The notes: a model not told the origin generated them from the letters alone. Numbered from the stretch's first letter, positions 6,049 through 13,654 are shown. The stretch: DNA of 15,648 nucleotides from JAJTFW01 sp031411335 (GCA_031411335.1 JANOAX010000001.1:1-15648); one strand, 5' to 3'. A program made the numbers and translations.

Positions 6049-7284
6049 TTAAGGATTAGGCATGTATATTAACTCAGAACGTGATTTTGGGTCTAATATT
6101 TCATCGGCTAACTCTCGAATTTCGCTACTTGTTATTCTATTAATTCGGTCATTCACATCTTTAAGGGTAACAATTTTCCCAAGATTTAGCTGACTCTTCG
6201 CTAAGGACAACAACACACTCAATCTATTCTCCTGTCCTAATTGGATTTGACCAATCAACTGCTCTTTGTATTGCTTAAAAACTGTATCACTCAATTTCTT
6301 ATTAGTTAATACATCCAATTCCTTCTCTAGTAATTTTCGGGTTTTCTCAAAATGCTTTTCATCGGTAGCAAAATAAATATGAAACACCCCAGTATCAGTA
6401 TACGAATGAAATCCCGATTCGATAGTATAAGTGAATCCATGTTTTTCGCGAATGTTGAGATTCAAGCGGGAATTCATCCCAGGCCCGCCCAGTAAATTAT
6501 TGAAAAGGATTAAGGTAAATCTTCGTGGGTCTTTAACACCTAAGGCTGGCCGACCCATGATATAATGCACCTGACTAATACTCTTTTTTTCTGTGATGAG
6601 CTGAGGCTTATATTTCTTAAACGCAGTTCTTTTGGGAGGAGACTTTTTATTCTTCTGCACTCCAAAATATTTTTCCGCCAACCGATTCACTTCCTTCATT
6701 CCGATGCTTCCACTCACTGCAAAAATCATGTTTGAAGGATCATAAAGATCTCCAACGTAATTCAAAATATCCTTGCGTTTGAATTTGCGAATGCTTTCTT
6801 CCGTTCCTAAAATATTATGTCCGAGGGTATGGCCTTTAAACAACTGACTTTCGAAATCATCAAATATTTGCTCGTAGGGAGTATCTTGATAAGCTCGAAT
6901 TTCATCTGTTATTACTTCTTTTTCCTTTTCAATTTCCTTTTCTGGAAAGATGGACTGGAAAGCCACATCGGCAATCAAATCCACGGCTCTTTCAAAATAG
7001 CGATTCATCACCGAAGCATGCAAACAAGTTTCTTCCTTGGTGGTGTATGCATTCAATTCCCCGCCCACAACTTCCAATCGATTGAGGATATGAAAAGACT
7101 TCCTCTTCTTGGTTCCTTTAAATAAGGTATGCTCAATAAAATGAGCCAACCCATCTTTCCCTTTTTCCTCATCGCGTGTACCGGCCTTCATCAACAAACC
7201 ACAATGCGTCACCAAACTTTCTGGGTAATGCATATAGAGGACGGTTAACTTGTTGGGGAGTACGCTAATCTCAGGGATGATCAT
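6049..7284 (-). CDS. M16 family zinc metallopeptidase (processing-protease type)
   Basis: 411 residues, as expected for a two-domain M16B peptidase. The inverted zinc motif HFIEH (His48, Glu51, His52) sits in GLAHFIEHTLFKGT. The distal Glu ligand is probably Glu128 in VITDEIRAY, at the usual distance. In the second domain, GGPGMNSRLNLNIREKHGF (about 265-283) is the R/Y-type substrate-binding block of the family. No signal peptide is seen, so the form is cytoplasmic, or exported by an unrecognised route. The ATG at 7284 lies 5 nt from a TAAGTTTG -7 motif, which would make the mRNA nearly leaderless. The next gene is a lipoprotein 39 nt downstream. All catalytic residues are present. Confidence 0.92.
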   Translation of the reverse strand: MIIPEISVLPNKLTVLYMHYPESLVTHCGLLMKAGTRDEEKGKDGLAHFIEHTLFKGTKKRKSFHILNRLEVVGGELNAYTTKEETCLHASVMNRYFERAVDLIADVAFQSIFPEKEIEKEKEVITDEIRAYQDTPYEQIFDDFESQLFKGHTLGHNILGTEESIRKFKRKDILNYVGDLYDPSNMIFAVSGSIGMKEVNRLAEKYFGVQKNKKSPPKRTAFKKYKPQLITEKKSISQVHYIMGRPALGVKDPRRFTLILFNNLLGGPGMNSRLNLNIREKHGFTYTIESGFHSYTDTGVFHIYFATDEKHFEKTRKLLEKELDVLTNKKLSDTVFKQYKEQLIGQIQLGQENRLSVLLSLAKSQLNLGKIVTLKDVNDRINRITSSEIRELADEILDPKSRSELIYMPNP

Positions 7285-7288
7285 AGGG

Positions 7289-7296
7289 CAAACTTA
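7289..7296 (-). promoter_or_regulatory. -7 promoter motif for the M16 peptidase operon
   Basis: The minus strand reads TAAGTTTG, an exact TAnnTTTG match ending 4 nt before the ATG at 7284. If used, transcription starts at or beside the start codon. No TTTG is found at the -33 position. Confidence 0.4.
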
Positions 7297-7400
7297 TTGA
7301 TTAATTGGATGAGGAACTTGCTCAGTTAAAAATATTGCCAATAAATCACATAATTTGAAATACTCCCATTTTAGGCTTATTTTCGTAATAGTCAAATTCT

Positions 7401-7408
7401 TAAATTTG
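7401..7408 (+). promoter_or_regulatory. -7 promoter motif upstream of the T9SS cargo gene
   Basis: TAAATTTG matches TAnnTTTG and lies 84 nt before the ATG at 7493. A matching -33 TTTG is not seen at 19-21 nt. The rest of 7285-7492 is AT-rich and holds nothing else I can name. Confidence 0.4.
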
Positions 7409-7492
7409 TTGGAGATGAGGATATAGAAATATCCCCAAATCTTATATTCATAAAATTAAATTCCTTTTAAAAACGAGTACTCTTTGCTTAAA

Positions 7493-8983
7493 ATGAAAAA
7501 AACAATCCTCTTCCTTTTATTTATATTGCATGGGGTGAATGCTTTTTCGCAAGGGTTTTATAATCACCAGTGGTTGTTGGGAAGTTATTTGTTTTTTCAA
7601 GATCCGAAAGGAAGATTGGTTTTTGACTCTAGTTCTTATACTCATATTCCTGAGAATAGGAAAATGGTATTTAATGGAACAGAAGCTACTATTTGTAATA
7701 CACAAGGGGATTTTTTAATGAGTAGCAACGGGACTTGGATTGCTAATGCTATTAACGATACGATGATGAACGGGAGCGGTTTAAATCCGAATGGAATCAC
7801 CTCTAATTGGGCATCTGGATTACCAATGATAGGTAACAATGTACTCTTACCTTTTCCTGGAGATACTACAAAATATATTTTATTTCACCATACTGCTACT
7901 ACAAATGGAATATCATACACAGCGAATGAACTGTATTATTCAATTATCGACATGTCCTTGGATAGTGGTTTGGGTGGAGTAAGTACAAAGAATGCACTTG
8001 CAATTACAGATACAATGTCATTTGGTATTGGTTGTTGCAAACATGCAAATGGAAGAGACTGGTGGATATTCATGGTAAAACACAACAGCAATGAAGTAAA
8101 TGTTTTATTATTAACAACTCAAGGAATAACAAGCTTTACGCAACAAAATCTAAATGCACCAATAGCATGGTACAGTTCTTCACAAATTGTTATGTCTAAT
8201 TCAGGAAATAAAATTTCTTATGCTGTTTACGAACAAAACACAAATAATAGTTCAATAGTTATTGCCGATTTCGACAGGTGCACAGGAATTCTATCAAATA
8301 GTTTTTCCTTGCAACTAACACAAAATGAATATTTGTGGGGAATGGTTTTTTCCCCGTCAGATGAATTTATATATTCGTGTAGCAGTAATCACATTTTTCA
8401 AATAAACGCAAGTAGTCTTTCTATAGACACAGTTGCTACTTATGACGGCTTTATCTCCCCTCCTAATCTTACATGTTGCGCTACATCTTTTTGGAATATG
8501 TATTTAGCAGCAAACGGAAAGATCTATATCACAAGTGGTAGCGGAGTACAACATTTACACGAAATGAATTTTCCGGATAGTGCTGGACTTGCTTGTGATG
8601 TTCAACAGCATGCTATCAATTTAGGATATGCTCAATTAAGAGCTGTCCCCAATCACCCCAATTATAATTTAGGTCCTGTTGTAGGAAGTGTGTGCGATAC
8701 ATTGAGTGTTGGGATAGCAGAGATAAAACATGATTTCAAATTCAGCATTTCGCCCAACCCAACAAGTGATGGATATATTAAACTCATGTATCTTTTACCG
8801 CAAAACAAGAATGGTGAGTTTGAAGTTTATGACATGAAAGGTCAATTAGTTTACAGGATGAATTTACCTGCATGGAGTACGCTGCAGATGGTGAAGTTGC
8901 CTGAGTTGAGTAATGGAGTTTATACTTGTGTTGTAAGGAGTGGGTATGAATGGGTGGGGAGGAAATTGGTGGTGGTGAAGTGA
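7493..8983 (+). CDS. Secreted protein with type IX secretion C-terminal sorting domain
   Basis: 496 residues from the ATG at 7493. A TTG three codons upstream at 7484 is less likely, because the ATG gives a clean signal peptide (MKKTILFLLFILHGVNAFSQ). The body (about 25-400) is beta-rich and propeller-like, with FNGTEATICNTQGDFLMSSNGT-type blocks (key parts TICNTQGDFLMSSNG), CCKHANGRDWWIFM and FSPSDEFIYSCSSN. I recognise no enzyme. The last roughly 80 residues are a type A T9SS sorting domain: FSISPNPTSDG (about 415), then FEVYDMKGQLVYR, LPELSNGVYTCVV and the final RKLVVVK. Family knowledge says such proteins cross the outer membrane by the T9SS and are surface-anchored or released. It is monocistronic. 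Confidence 0.85.
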   Translation: MKKTILFLLFILHGVNAFSQGFYNHQWLLGSYLFFQDPKGRLVFDSSSYTHIPENRKMVFNGTEATICNTQGDFLMSSNGTWIANAINDTMMNGSGLNPNGITSNWASGLPMIGNNVLLPFPGDTTKYILFHHTATTNGISYTANELYYSIIDMSLDSGLGGVSTKNALAITDTMSFGIGCCKHANGRDWWIFMVKHNSNEVNVLLLTTQGITSFTQQNLNAPIAWYSSSQIVMSNSGNKISYAVYEQNTNNSSIVIADFDRCTGILSNSFSLQLTQNEYLWGMVFSPSDEFIYSCSSNHIFQINASSLSIDTVATYDGFISPPNLTCCATSFWNMYLAANGKIYITSGSGVQHLHEMNFPDSAGLACDVQQHAINLGYAQLRAVPNHPNYNLGPVVGSVCDTLSVGIAEIKHDFKFSISPNPTSDGYIKLMYLLPQNKNGEFEVYDMKGQLVYRMNLPAWSTLQMVKLPELSNGVYTCVVRSGYEWVGRKLVVVK

Positions 8984-9008
8984 GTAGGCTTTAACTATAC
9001 TCTTTATG

Positions 9009-9120
9009 GCACGCTGATTTATTAAGATGATTATGATTTATTATGATTGATTTCGTCTAATTTGAAATTCTAATTTTGAACACGGATGACGCGGATAAAT
9101 TGGATTTTCACGGATTTATT
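9009..9120. repeat. Degenerate 9-10-nt intergenic repeats
   Basis: Two blocks lie here. At 9015-9053, GATTTATTA, AGATGATTA, TGATTTATTA and TGATTGATT follow each other with a period of 9-10 nt. At 9081-9120, GGAT recurs at 9084, 9093, 9102 and 9112 within CACGGATGA, CGCGGATAA, TTGGATTTT and CACGGATTT. Both resemble intergenic repeats I associate with Bacteroidota genomes. A 61-codon ORF across this area (9076-9261) is not considered a gene. Confidence 0.6.
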
Positions 9121-9160
9121 TTGTCCTTGAAAAATAATTTCATTCGAAAGCGGTGCGGTG

Positions 9161-9295
9161 GGCCGTCCACGCAACAGCGCGAACCGAGATTTTGCCAATT
9201 TCAATTTTGGTTCATCTTGAAATTAGATTATAGCAATCTATTTATAAGTATTGGTAAATAACTTGGGCAAAAATCGGTTGGTGTTGGGTGGCGTG
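9161..9295. repeat. Long imperfect inverted repeat
   Basis: A GC-richer arm at 9161-9196, containing CAACAGCGCGAACCGAGATT, is an imperfect reverse complement of 9265-9295, containing AAATCGGTTGGTGTTGGGTG. About 70 nt separate them. The abrupt GC shift against AT-rich surroundings suggests an inserted repeat element. The rest of 8984-9447 holds only the other repeats listed here. Confidence 0.5.
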
Positions 9296-9304
9296 CTTTC
9301 TTTG

Positions 9305-9335
9305 GTTACTTTCTTTTCACGTAAAAGAAAGTAAC
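9305..9335. repeat. Perfect 13-bp hairpin (GTTACTTTCTTTT)
   Basis: GTTACTTTCTTTT (9305-9317) is a perfect reverse complement of AAAAGAAAGTAAC (9323-9335), with the 5-nt loop CACGT. I recognise this sequence theme as a repeat found between genes in many bacterial genomes. It continues the inverted-repeat block at 9161-9295 and is probably part of the same mobile or repeat unit. Confidence 0.7.
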
Positions 9336-9441
9336 AAGTTAAAAAATGACTGTAAATTTATTTTTGAAACAACAAATTCTATTTTACTTAAACTAAGAGA
9401 ATGCAGCCTATTAAAATTAATCAATAAAAATTAATAGCGAT

Positions 9442-9467
9442 TTACAATTAAGGTTCCTTAATTGTAA
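9442..9467 (-). terminator. 26-nt near-palindrome over the operon's last stop codon
   Basis: TTACAATTAAGG (9442-9453) and CCTTAATTGTAA (9456-9467) are perfect reverse complements separated by TT. The stop codon (9448-9450) lies inside the left arm. On the minus strand the hairpin is followed within about 20 nt by a run of five T. It is placed correctly to end the five-gene operon. The U-run is not adjacent, so intrinsic termination is only probable. Confidence 0.45.
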
Positions 9468-9936
9468 TTGCCCCACTCGTCACTGTATTACTTTTATTCC
9501 CCGCTCGATCTTTTACATAAACAGAAAAGGTGGCGGACTGTTGAGCTAGGCTGGTGTCGGTGCGGGCAACGGAATTTAGTACGACTTGCAAAGTGCCTTC
9601 AATGGCAATGGCAGAACCTGTAGGAGCTAATTGTTGAATGCGATAATCGTAAATAATGCCGATGCGATTGTCGGTGATGAATAAATTTTTAACGTTCGGA
9701 TTATTTTCTCCTAAGTCGCCGTCGTTGTCGCGATACTTGATATTGAAAACGAGTGAATCTTGAAACTCAACAACCATCTGCGGCGTAAGTGAAAGCAATT
9801 CTATGGAAGGTACTTTATTTGCAAAAGGATCATCGTCTTTTTGGCAGCCGGAGCTCCCTAAAATTCCAATGCCTATGAGCAACAACAAAATTGAAGGTCG
9901 CTTGAATATACTATTAAGTGAATGGATATTCATCAT
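9448..9936 (-). CDS. Small surface-type lipoprotein, DxDGDxG family (operon gene 5)
   Basis: 162 residues. The signal peptide ends in GSSGC (Cys31) and QKDDD follows directly. This is very close to the Gln-Lys-Asp-Asp-Glu lipoprotein export signal described for Capnocytophaga, so surface exposure is likely. The mature part has FNIKYRDNDGDLG (about 64-76) and VYVKDRAGNKSN (about 139-150), both shared with the lipoprotein at 5458-6009. The start is one of two adjacent ATGs and lies 6 nt after the stop of the cytochrome-like gene. It is the last gene of the DUF1501 operon. Function is unknown; an acidic loop of this type could bind calcium. Confidence 0.82.
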   Translation of the reverse strand: MMNIHSLNSIFKRPSILLLLIGIGILGSSGCQKDDDPFANKVPSIELLSLTPQMVVEFQDSLVFNIKYRDNDGDLGENNPNVKNLFITDNRIGIIYDYRIQQLAPTGSAIAIEGTLQVVLNSVARTDTSLAQQSATFSVYVKDRAGNKSNTVTSGAITIKEP

Positions 9937-9942
9937 GAATTT

Positions 9943-10917
9943 CTATTGGACAATAAATGCAAAATACGTTTTATAAAAATCGGGCGATTGATTTTTGGGC
10001 AATTCACTTGGCAAAGCTTGAAATCCATCGTTCATATATACTCTGAAATAAATGGTAGTTCCTACACTCCACTGACTCGTATTTATAATGGCTTGCCAAT
10101 ACGGAAATGGAATAGGTGTATTCCAAAATGCATTTATCGTTTGTGCACCCACAAAATTATTAGGATCTAATGACCATTTAATTTTATGCTCGGTAAAATC
10201 GATGGGATCAGTAGCCGTAGTTCCATCTGCGGTATCTAAAGCCACTAAAACAAGATACATGGATTTATTCGCAGGAGCATAGAAAGGCATATAACCAATT
10301 CCATTTTGTCGAACTGTATCTAATCGAGTGTATAAAGAATCGGTTGCAATAAATCCAACAATATTAGGAGGAAGATTTGGTTTTTGCGGTAATACTCCAT
10401 CAACATCGGGACACCCATCCTGAATCCACTTTCTGATATTACCCATATCCGCACTCCCTAATCGAACACCATTTGACGGCATGTAATCGGAAGTGCTCGT
10501 TGTTAATCGCTCAATCAAGAATGAGGTTGCTTCATTATTTGGAATGACACGGTAATTAAAAAAATTAATGGAGTCGAGTGTCTTTTTATTTACACCCATA
10601 TAAATCAAGGTTGAAAAACTACTTTGCACCGTTCTGAAATCGGGCTCAAACGTACCATCATGACAACCGGGATTTGCACATTTAGGAAAGAAAATATTTT
10701 TATGGAGACCTGTGATGGAAGCAGGATCCGGAACTGAATCTTGATTGCCACCGTTATTATAATTCACATTGTCGTAAGGATTATCTGGTGTCTCTTCTTT
10801 GGTACAAGATGAAATCATCATCACAAATAAAAAAACCATCCACCCAACCATCACAAAAACAAAATATTGTTTTTGGAATTTGAATGCTGATGTGATTAGG
10901 TCAAGTATTTTTTTCAT
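9943..10917 (-). CDS. Cytochrome c-like lipoprotein with CX4CH site (operon gene 4)
   Basis: 324 residues from the ATG at 10917. A longer reading from 10956 would overlap the upstream stop by 28 nt and spoil the lipoprotein signal. The signal ends in MISSC (Cys38) and TKEE follows. A small domain (about 65-175) has FFPKCANPGCHDG, a CX4CH haem-like site (Cys80, Cys85, His86). YMPSNG (Met146) and GNIRKWIQDGCP follow at about 159-170, matching the distal Met-Pro and the terminal WI-x-x-G helix of PSCyt-type cytochromes. The C-terminal half (about 180-324) is beta-rich and unassigned. Most c-type haem sites are CX2CH; CX4CH is known in some multihaem cytochromes, so haem attachment is plausible but unproven. 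It lies 11 nt after the DUF1501 stop. Confidence 0.8.
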   Translation of the reverse strand: MKKILDLITSAFKFQKQYFVFVMVGWMVFLFVMMISSCTKEETPDNPYDNVNYNNGGNQDSVPDPASITGLHKNIFFPKCANPGCHDGTFEPDFRTVQSSFSTLIYMGVNKKTLDSINFFNYRVIPNNEATSFLIERLTTSTSDYMPSNGVRLGSADMGNIRKWIQDGCPDVDGVLPQKPNLPPNIVGFIATDSLYTRLDTVRQNGIGYMPFYAPANKSMYLVLVALDTADGTTATDPIDFTEHKIKWSLDPNNFVGAQTINAFWNTPIPFPYWQAIINTSQWSVGTTIYFRVYMNDGFQALPSELPKNQSPDFYKTYFAFIVQ

Positions 10918-10928
10918 TCCTAGATGGT

Positions 10929-12266
10929 TTAGAAGAATGCTTGTGCTAAGTCGCACTGATTAAAATTCTTTATACCCGCACTCGCCGGGATACTATTATC
11001 GAAACCTAAAATATTAGCAATGGTGGGTACAATCTCCGTACTTTCTCCACTCACACTATTCACCACGAGTCCTTGCTTAACTACAGTTGGCGGACCCACC
11101 ACCAAACAAAATATTTCTCGTGCCATTTGATCACCACTCACCCCATCGGAAGGAGAAGTATGATCTAAAGCCAAACGACCGTATGCATCGATGGAAGTAT
11201 TCGGACTGAAATTTCTTCCATGCTCGGGTGCAATGACCATCACTGTATCGTTAGCCATACCAGGTGTACTTTGAATCACGTTCCACAAATGCGCAGCTGC
11301 CCAATCGGCTTTACGTAAATTGTTGGCGTACGAACTAAAATCAAAATGACCTATATCTACATCTTGCATATTCACCGTGAGCAATTCAGGTTTGAATCGC
11401 TGAATAATTTCTTCGGCAAACATCACATTGAACATATCGTTATTCATGGATGCGCCAACACCCCAAGGATTGACATATTGCCCCGATTGTGCCTTGGCAT
11501 ATAAATCGCTAATAAACTGTTGCACCTGTGCTGCTTCTGCTGGAGAATTCGTAATTCCTGCAGATGGATTCGTATAACTCTGATCAAAGTTTCCATTCGC
11601 AAAATTTCGGATACTTGCAAATGCAGCTTGCTCATTCGTGGTGAAAGACGCAGGATTTCCTAATGCATTAAACCCATCTTGAGAAATTAAAAAATTAGGA
11701 GAGATGAAATTCGCTCCATAACCAGCACCGTAGTTGGGATCGCTCGAATAATTCAATGCAGGATAAGGTCCGAGTGTATTCGCTACCCACCAACAATTCA
11801 ATGCCGTTTGTTGCGGACTATTATGCTTTCGATAATATTCAAAGATAGTAGGATTACGAGGAGACTCACGAATATTTAAATCGGTGCTTACGTATTGACC
11901 TGTCACGGCAACTGTGTGTCCGTTGTAATGTCCTGTAGGACCTTCCTTATAACTAAACTGACGAAACAAAGTACCATAATTTTGTAATGGTTGAGAAAGT
12001 GGTCCAGGAGGAAGAAAATCCATCGCAGGTAAAATATCATTTGAGATTGCACTTCCACCACTCAACATATTCGGCATTAAATTGCCGTCGTTAAACTGCA
12101 CCGATTCCAGATTACGCACACCACCTGCAAAAAGCAAGAATACCACATGATTCACTTTACGCAAACCACTCGCTGCAAACAGTCGACCACCCGGCAATAA
12201 ATACGGAGCTGCCATGGCTCCTGCAGCGGTAAGTCCTACATTCCTTATAAAACGTCGTCTATCCAT
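10929..12266 (-). CDS. DUF1501 / alkaline-phosphatase-fold protein with Tat signal (operon gene 3)
   Basis: 445 residues. The N-terminus MDRRRFIRNVGL is a twin-arginine export signal, with a hydrophobic segment to about residue 30, so the folded protein is exported to the periplasm or beyond. The body resembles the DUF1501 / sulfatase-alkaline phosphatase superfamily. HVVFLLFAGGVRNLES (about 39-54) is the first strand and loop, GHYNGHTVAVTGQY lies near 117, VDIGHFDFSSYANNLRKADW (about 303-322) is a typical metal-loop helix, and VIAPEHGRN (about 342-350) is the EHGR/DHGR block. Substrate is unknown. In planctomycetes and some Bacteroidota, DUF1501 genes travel with PSCyt/DUF1549/DUF1553 genes. 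Here the neighbours look like shortened relatives. It starts 13 nt after the preceding lipoprotein gene. Confidence 0.85.
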   Translation of the reverse strand: MDRRRFIRNVGLTAAGAMAAPYLLPGGRLFAASGLRKVNHVVFLLFAGGVRNLESVQFNDGNLMPNMLSGGSAISNDILPAMDFLPPGPLSQPLQNYGTLFRQFSYKEGPTGHYNGHTVAVTGQYVSTDLNIRESPRNPTIFEYYRKHNSPQQTALNCWWVANTLGPYPALNYSSDPNYGAGYGANFISPNFLISQDGFNALGNPASFTTNEQAAFASIRNFANGNFDQSYTNPSAGITNSPAEAAQVQQFISDLYAKAQSGQYVNPWGVGASMNNDMFNVMFAEEIIQRFKPELLTVNMQDVDIGHFDFSSYANNLRKADWAAAHLWNVIQSTPGMANDTVMVIAPEHGRNFSPNTSIDAYGRLALDHTSPSDGVSGDQMAREIFCLVVGPPTVVKQGLVVNSVSGESTEIVPTIANILGFDNSIPASAGIKNFNQCDLAQAFF

Positions 12267-12279
12267 TTCCTTTTATCAA

Positions 12280-12768
12280 TTAATAATAACGGTACTCATT
12301 GGAAGTCATCAATGCATACCAAATTACTTTGCTCGTCATGGATGCATTCAACCTGATTTGTTCTTTCAAATAATATTTCTCGAATGCATTGGCATCGCGA
12401 TTAAATAATTTTTTGTATGTATTATTAATATACAAAACGGTGTCGCCAGCAACATTTGTTTGCGCTGGAATTTGCACTCCTGATTTTGAAAGGAAATTTA
12501 ACAAGATGCGATCTTCAATCATTTTCTTATCTCCGAAAGCAACGTACACTGTATTCAACTTACTCAATTCTTGCTGTGGAATTTGTGTTCCGAAAAGATC
12601 GGCCCAAGCGATGGTTAAAAATTCGACGGTACTCTTGGCATTCGACTTTATAGTTCCCGGTGATTGCACCGCTACTGGATTTACCTCATACAAATAATCA
12701 ACTTCCTTCTCACAGGAAGTGAATACGAGAGAACAGATAACGAATACAAGGGTGTTTATTCTTTTCAT
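12280..12768 (-). CDS. Lipoprotein with one LxRx.. / SxEY helical unit (operon gene 2)
   Basis: 162 residues. The signal peptide ends in VFTSC (Cys19) and EKEVD follows. The mature protein looks mostly helical. Near the C-terminus, YKKLFNRDANAFE (about 118-130) and MTSNEYRYY (about 154-162) form the beginning and end of a unit that occurs three times in the gene just upstream. A more degenerate copy may start at WADLFGTQIPQQEL (about 55-68). The unit resembles the LxGRxP...E helix of DUF1549 and also DUF4214, both poorly characterised. The gene lies 9 nt after gene 1 and 13 nt before the DUF1501 gene. Function is unknown; a role as a surface partner of the DUF1501 protein is inference from the operon. 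Confidence 0.8.
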   Translation of the reverse strand: MKRINTLVFVICSLVFTSCEKEVDYLYEVNPVAVQSPGTIKSNAKSTVEFLTIAWADLFGTQIPQQELSKLNTVYVAFGDKKMIEDRILLNFLSKSGVQIPAQTNVAGDTVLYINNTYKKLFNRDANAFEKYYLKEQIRLNASMTSKVIWYALMTSNEYRYY

Positions 12769-12777
12769 TTGTATCTC

Positions 12778-13650
12778 TTATTTAATTCCAACAAACTCAT
12801 CGGTCGCCAATACATCTTTTTGGACTGATTCAAAATTCAAGGTGTTTTTATATTTCAATGCGGCCTCACTCATCTCAATTGAATTAGGAGCACGCAATAA
12901 ATAATCATTAAATATACGAATGACAGATCCTTCAAAATAATCATTGGAATTAAAAAAGATGTTGAGGTAATCTTCTTTTGAGGCACCTGCTTGCAAAAAC
13001 AAAACGGCATTATTTCCGCCAATCATTCCAACTCCGCTTAACAGTTCGGAAAATGTGGGGTTCCTATACAGAAAATGTTGAAATGAAGAAAGAACAAAAT
13101 TATCGGCCCCCATATTAATTTGATCATAAAAATAATTATTTAACATATACGATTGCAATTGTCGAATTGAAATGGTACCAGCCACGTAATCATAGGAAGC
13201 ATTGTATAAAGAATCTAATCGATCTTTTTCCAACTGCAGCGCAGGCCATACCGTGATATAAGTAGAATCATTTAGGAAAAAATCGAAAATGGCCATTTGA
13301 GTAATCACATCCGATGAATCGGTGCTTCCCAACAATTGAATTCTCCACTTTTCTACTTGACGCCATTTATAATCGGATAAAGAAAAAACAGAATTCAAAA
13401 AATTATATCGACTCGGTACATCTAGCCCATGTGTTTTTAAACTGTCTACTGCTTTCTGGAATTCTAATACACTGGGCTCTCTACCTAACACGAGGATATA
13501 CGACTTGTTTACATAATCTTCATAAACATTCGATTCAATCGTAGTGTCAGGAGGCGCTATATTGCCAGTGATCGTTTCCAGCTCCGTCTTGGTGCAGGAA
13601 TTCAATAAGAAAACAGCAACAAGAAACACTCCTATTTTCATGCAATTCAT
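12778..13650 (-). CDS. Lipoprotein with three LxRxP..E / SxEY units (operon gene 1)
   Basis: 290 residues from the ATG at 13650; ATG at 13641 is an alternative that leaves a short leader. The signal ends in LLNSC (Cys19) and TKTE follows. The mature part is helical with three repeats. Unit 1 is YILVLGREPSVLE (about 51-63), closing at SLSDYKW. Unit 2 is FLYRNPTFSE (about 193-202), closing at NSNDYFE. Unit 3 is YLLRAPNSIE (about 250-259), closing at ATDEFVG. The repeat resembles DUF1549 (planctomycete PSCyt-associated) and DUF4214 units. It is the first gene of a five-gene operon with 6-13 nt gaps. A full promoter (TTTG, 20 nt, TAAATTTG) lies just upstream. Function is unknown. Confidence 0.82.
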   Translation of the reverse strand: MNCMKIGVFLVAVFLLNSCTKTELETITGNIAPPDTTIESNVYEDYVNKSYILVLGREPSVLEFQKAVDSLKTHGLDVPSRYNFLNSVFSLSDYKWRQVEKWRIQLLGSTDSSDVITQMAIFDFFLNDSTYITVWPALQLEKDRLDSLYNASYDYVAGTISIRQLQSYMLNNYFYDQINMGADNFVLSSFQHFLYRNPTFSELLSGVGMIGGNNAVLFLQAGASKEDYLNIFFNSNDYFEGSVIRIFNDYLLRAPNSIEMSEAALKYKNTLNFESVQKDVLATDEFVGIK

Positions 13651-13654
13651 ATCC

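Noticed and set aside
6817..7125. 102-codon plus-strand ORF opposite the M16 peptidase
   Set aside because: It is antisense to the zinc-motif half of the peptidase, with no start context or family resemblance.
7484..7492. TTG start for the T9SS cargo three codons upstream
   Set aside because: The ATG at 7493 starts a standard signal peptide (Met-Lys-Lys plus hydrophobic core); the extra residues add nothing.
9076..9261. 61-codon plus-strand ORF after the T9SS gene
   Set aside because: It runs through GGAT nonamer repeats and one arm of an inverted repeat, has no ATG with context, and its peptide resembles no family; it is repeat DNA.
10918..10956. Longer 337-residue reading of the cytochrome-like gene from 10956
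   Set aside because: It would overlap the DUF1501 gene by 28 nt and place 13 non-signal residues before a good lipoprotein signal; ATG 10917 gives an 11-nt gap like the rest of the operon.
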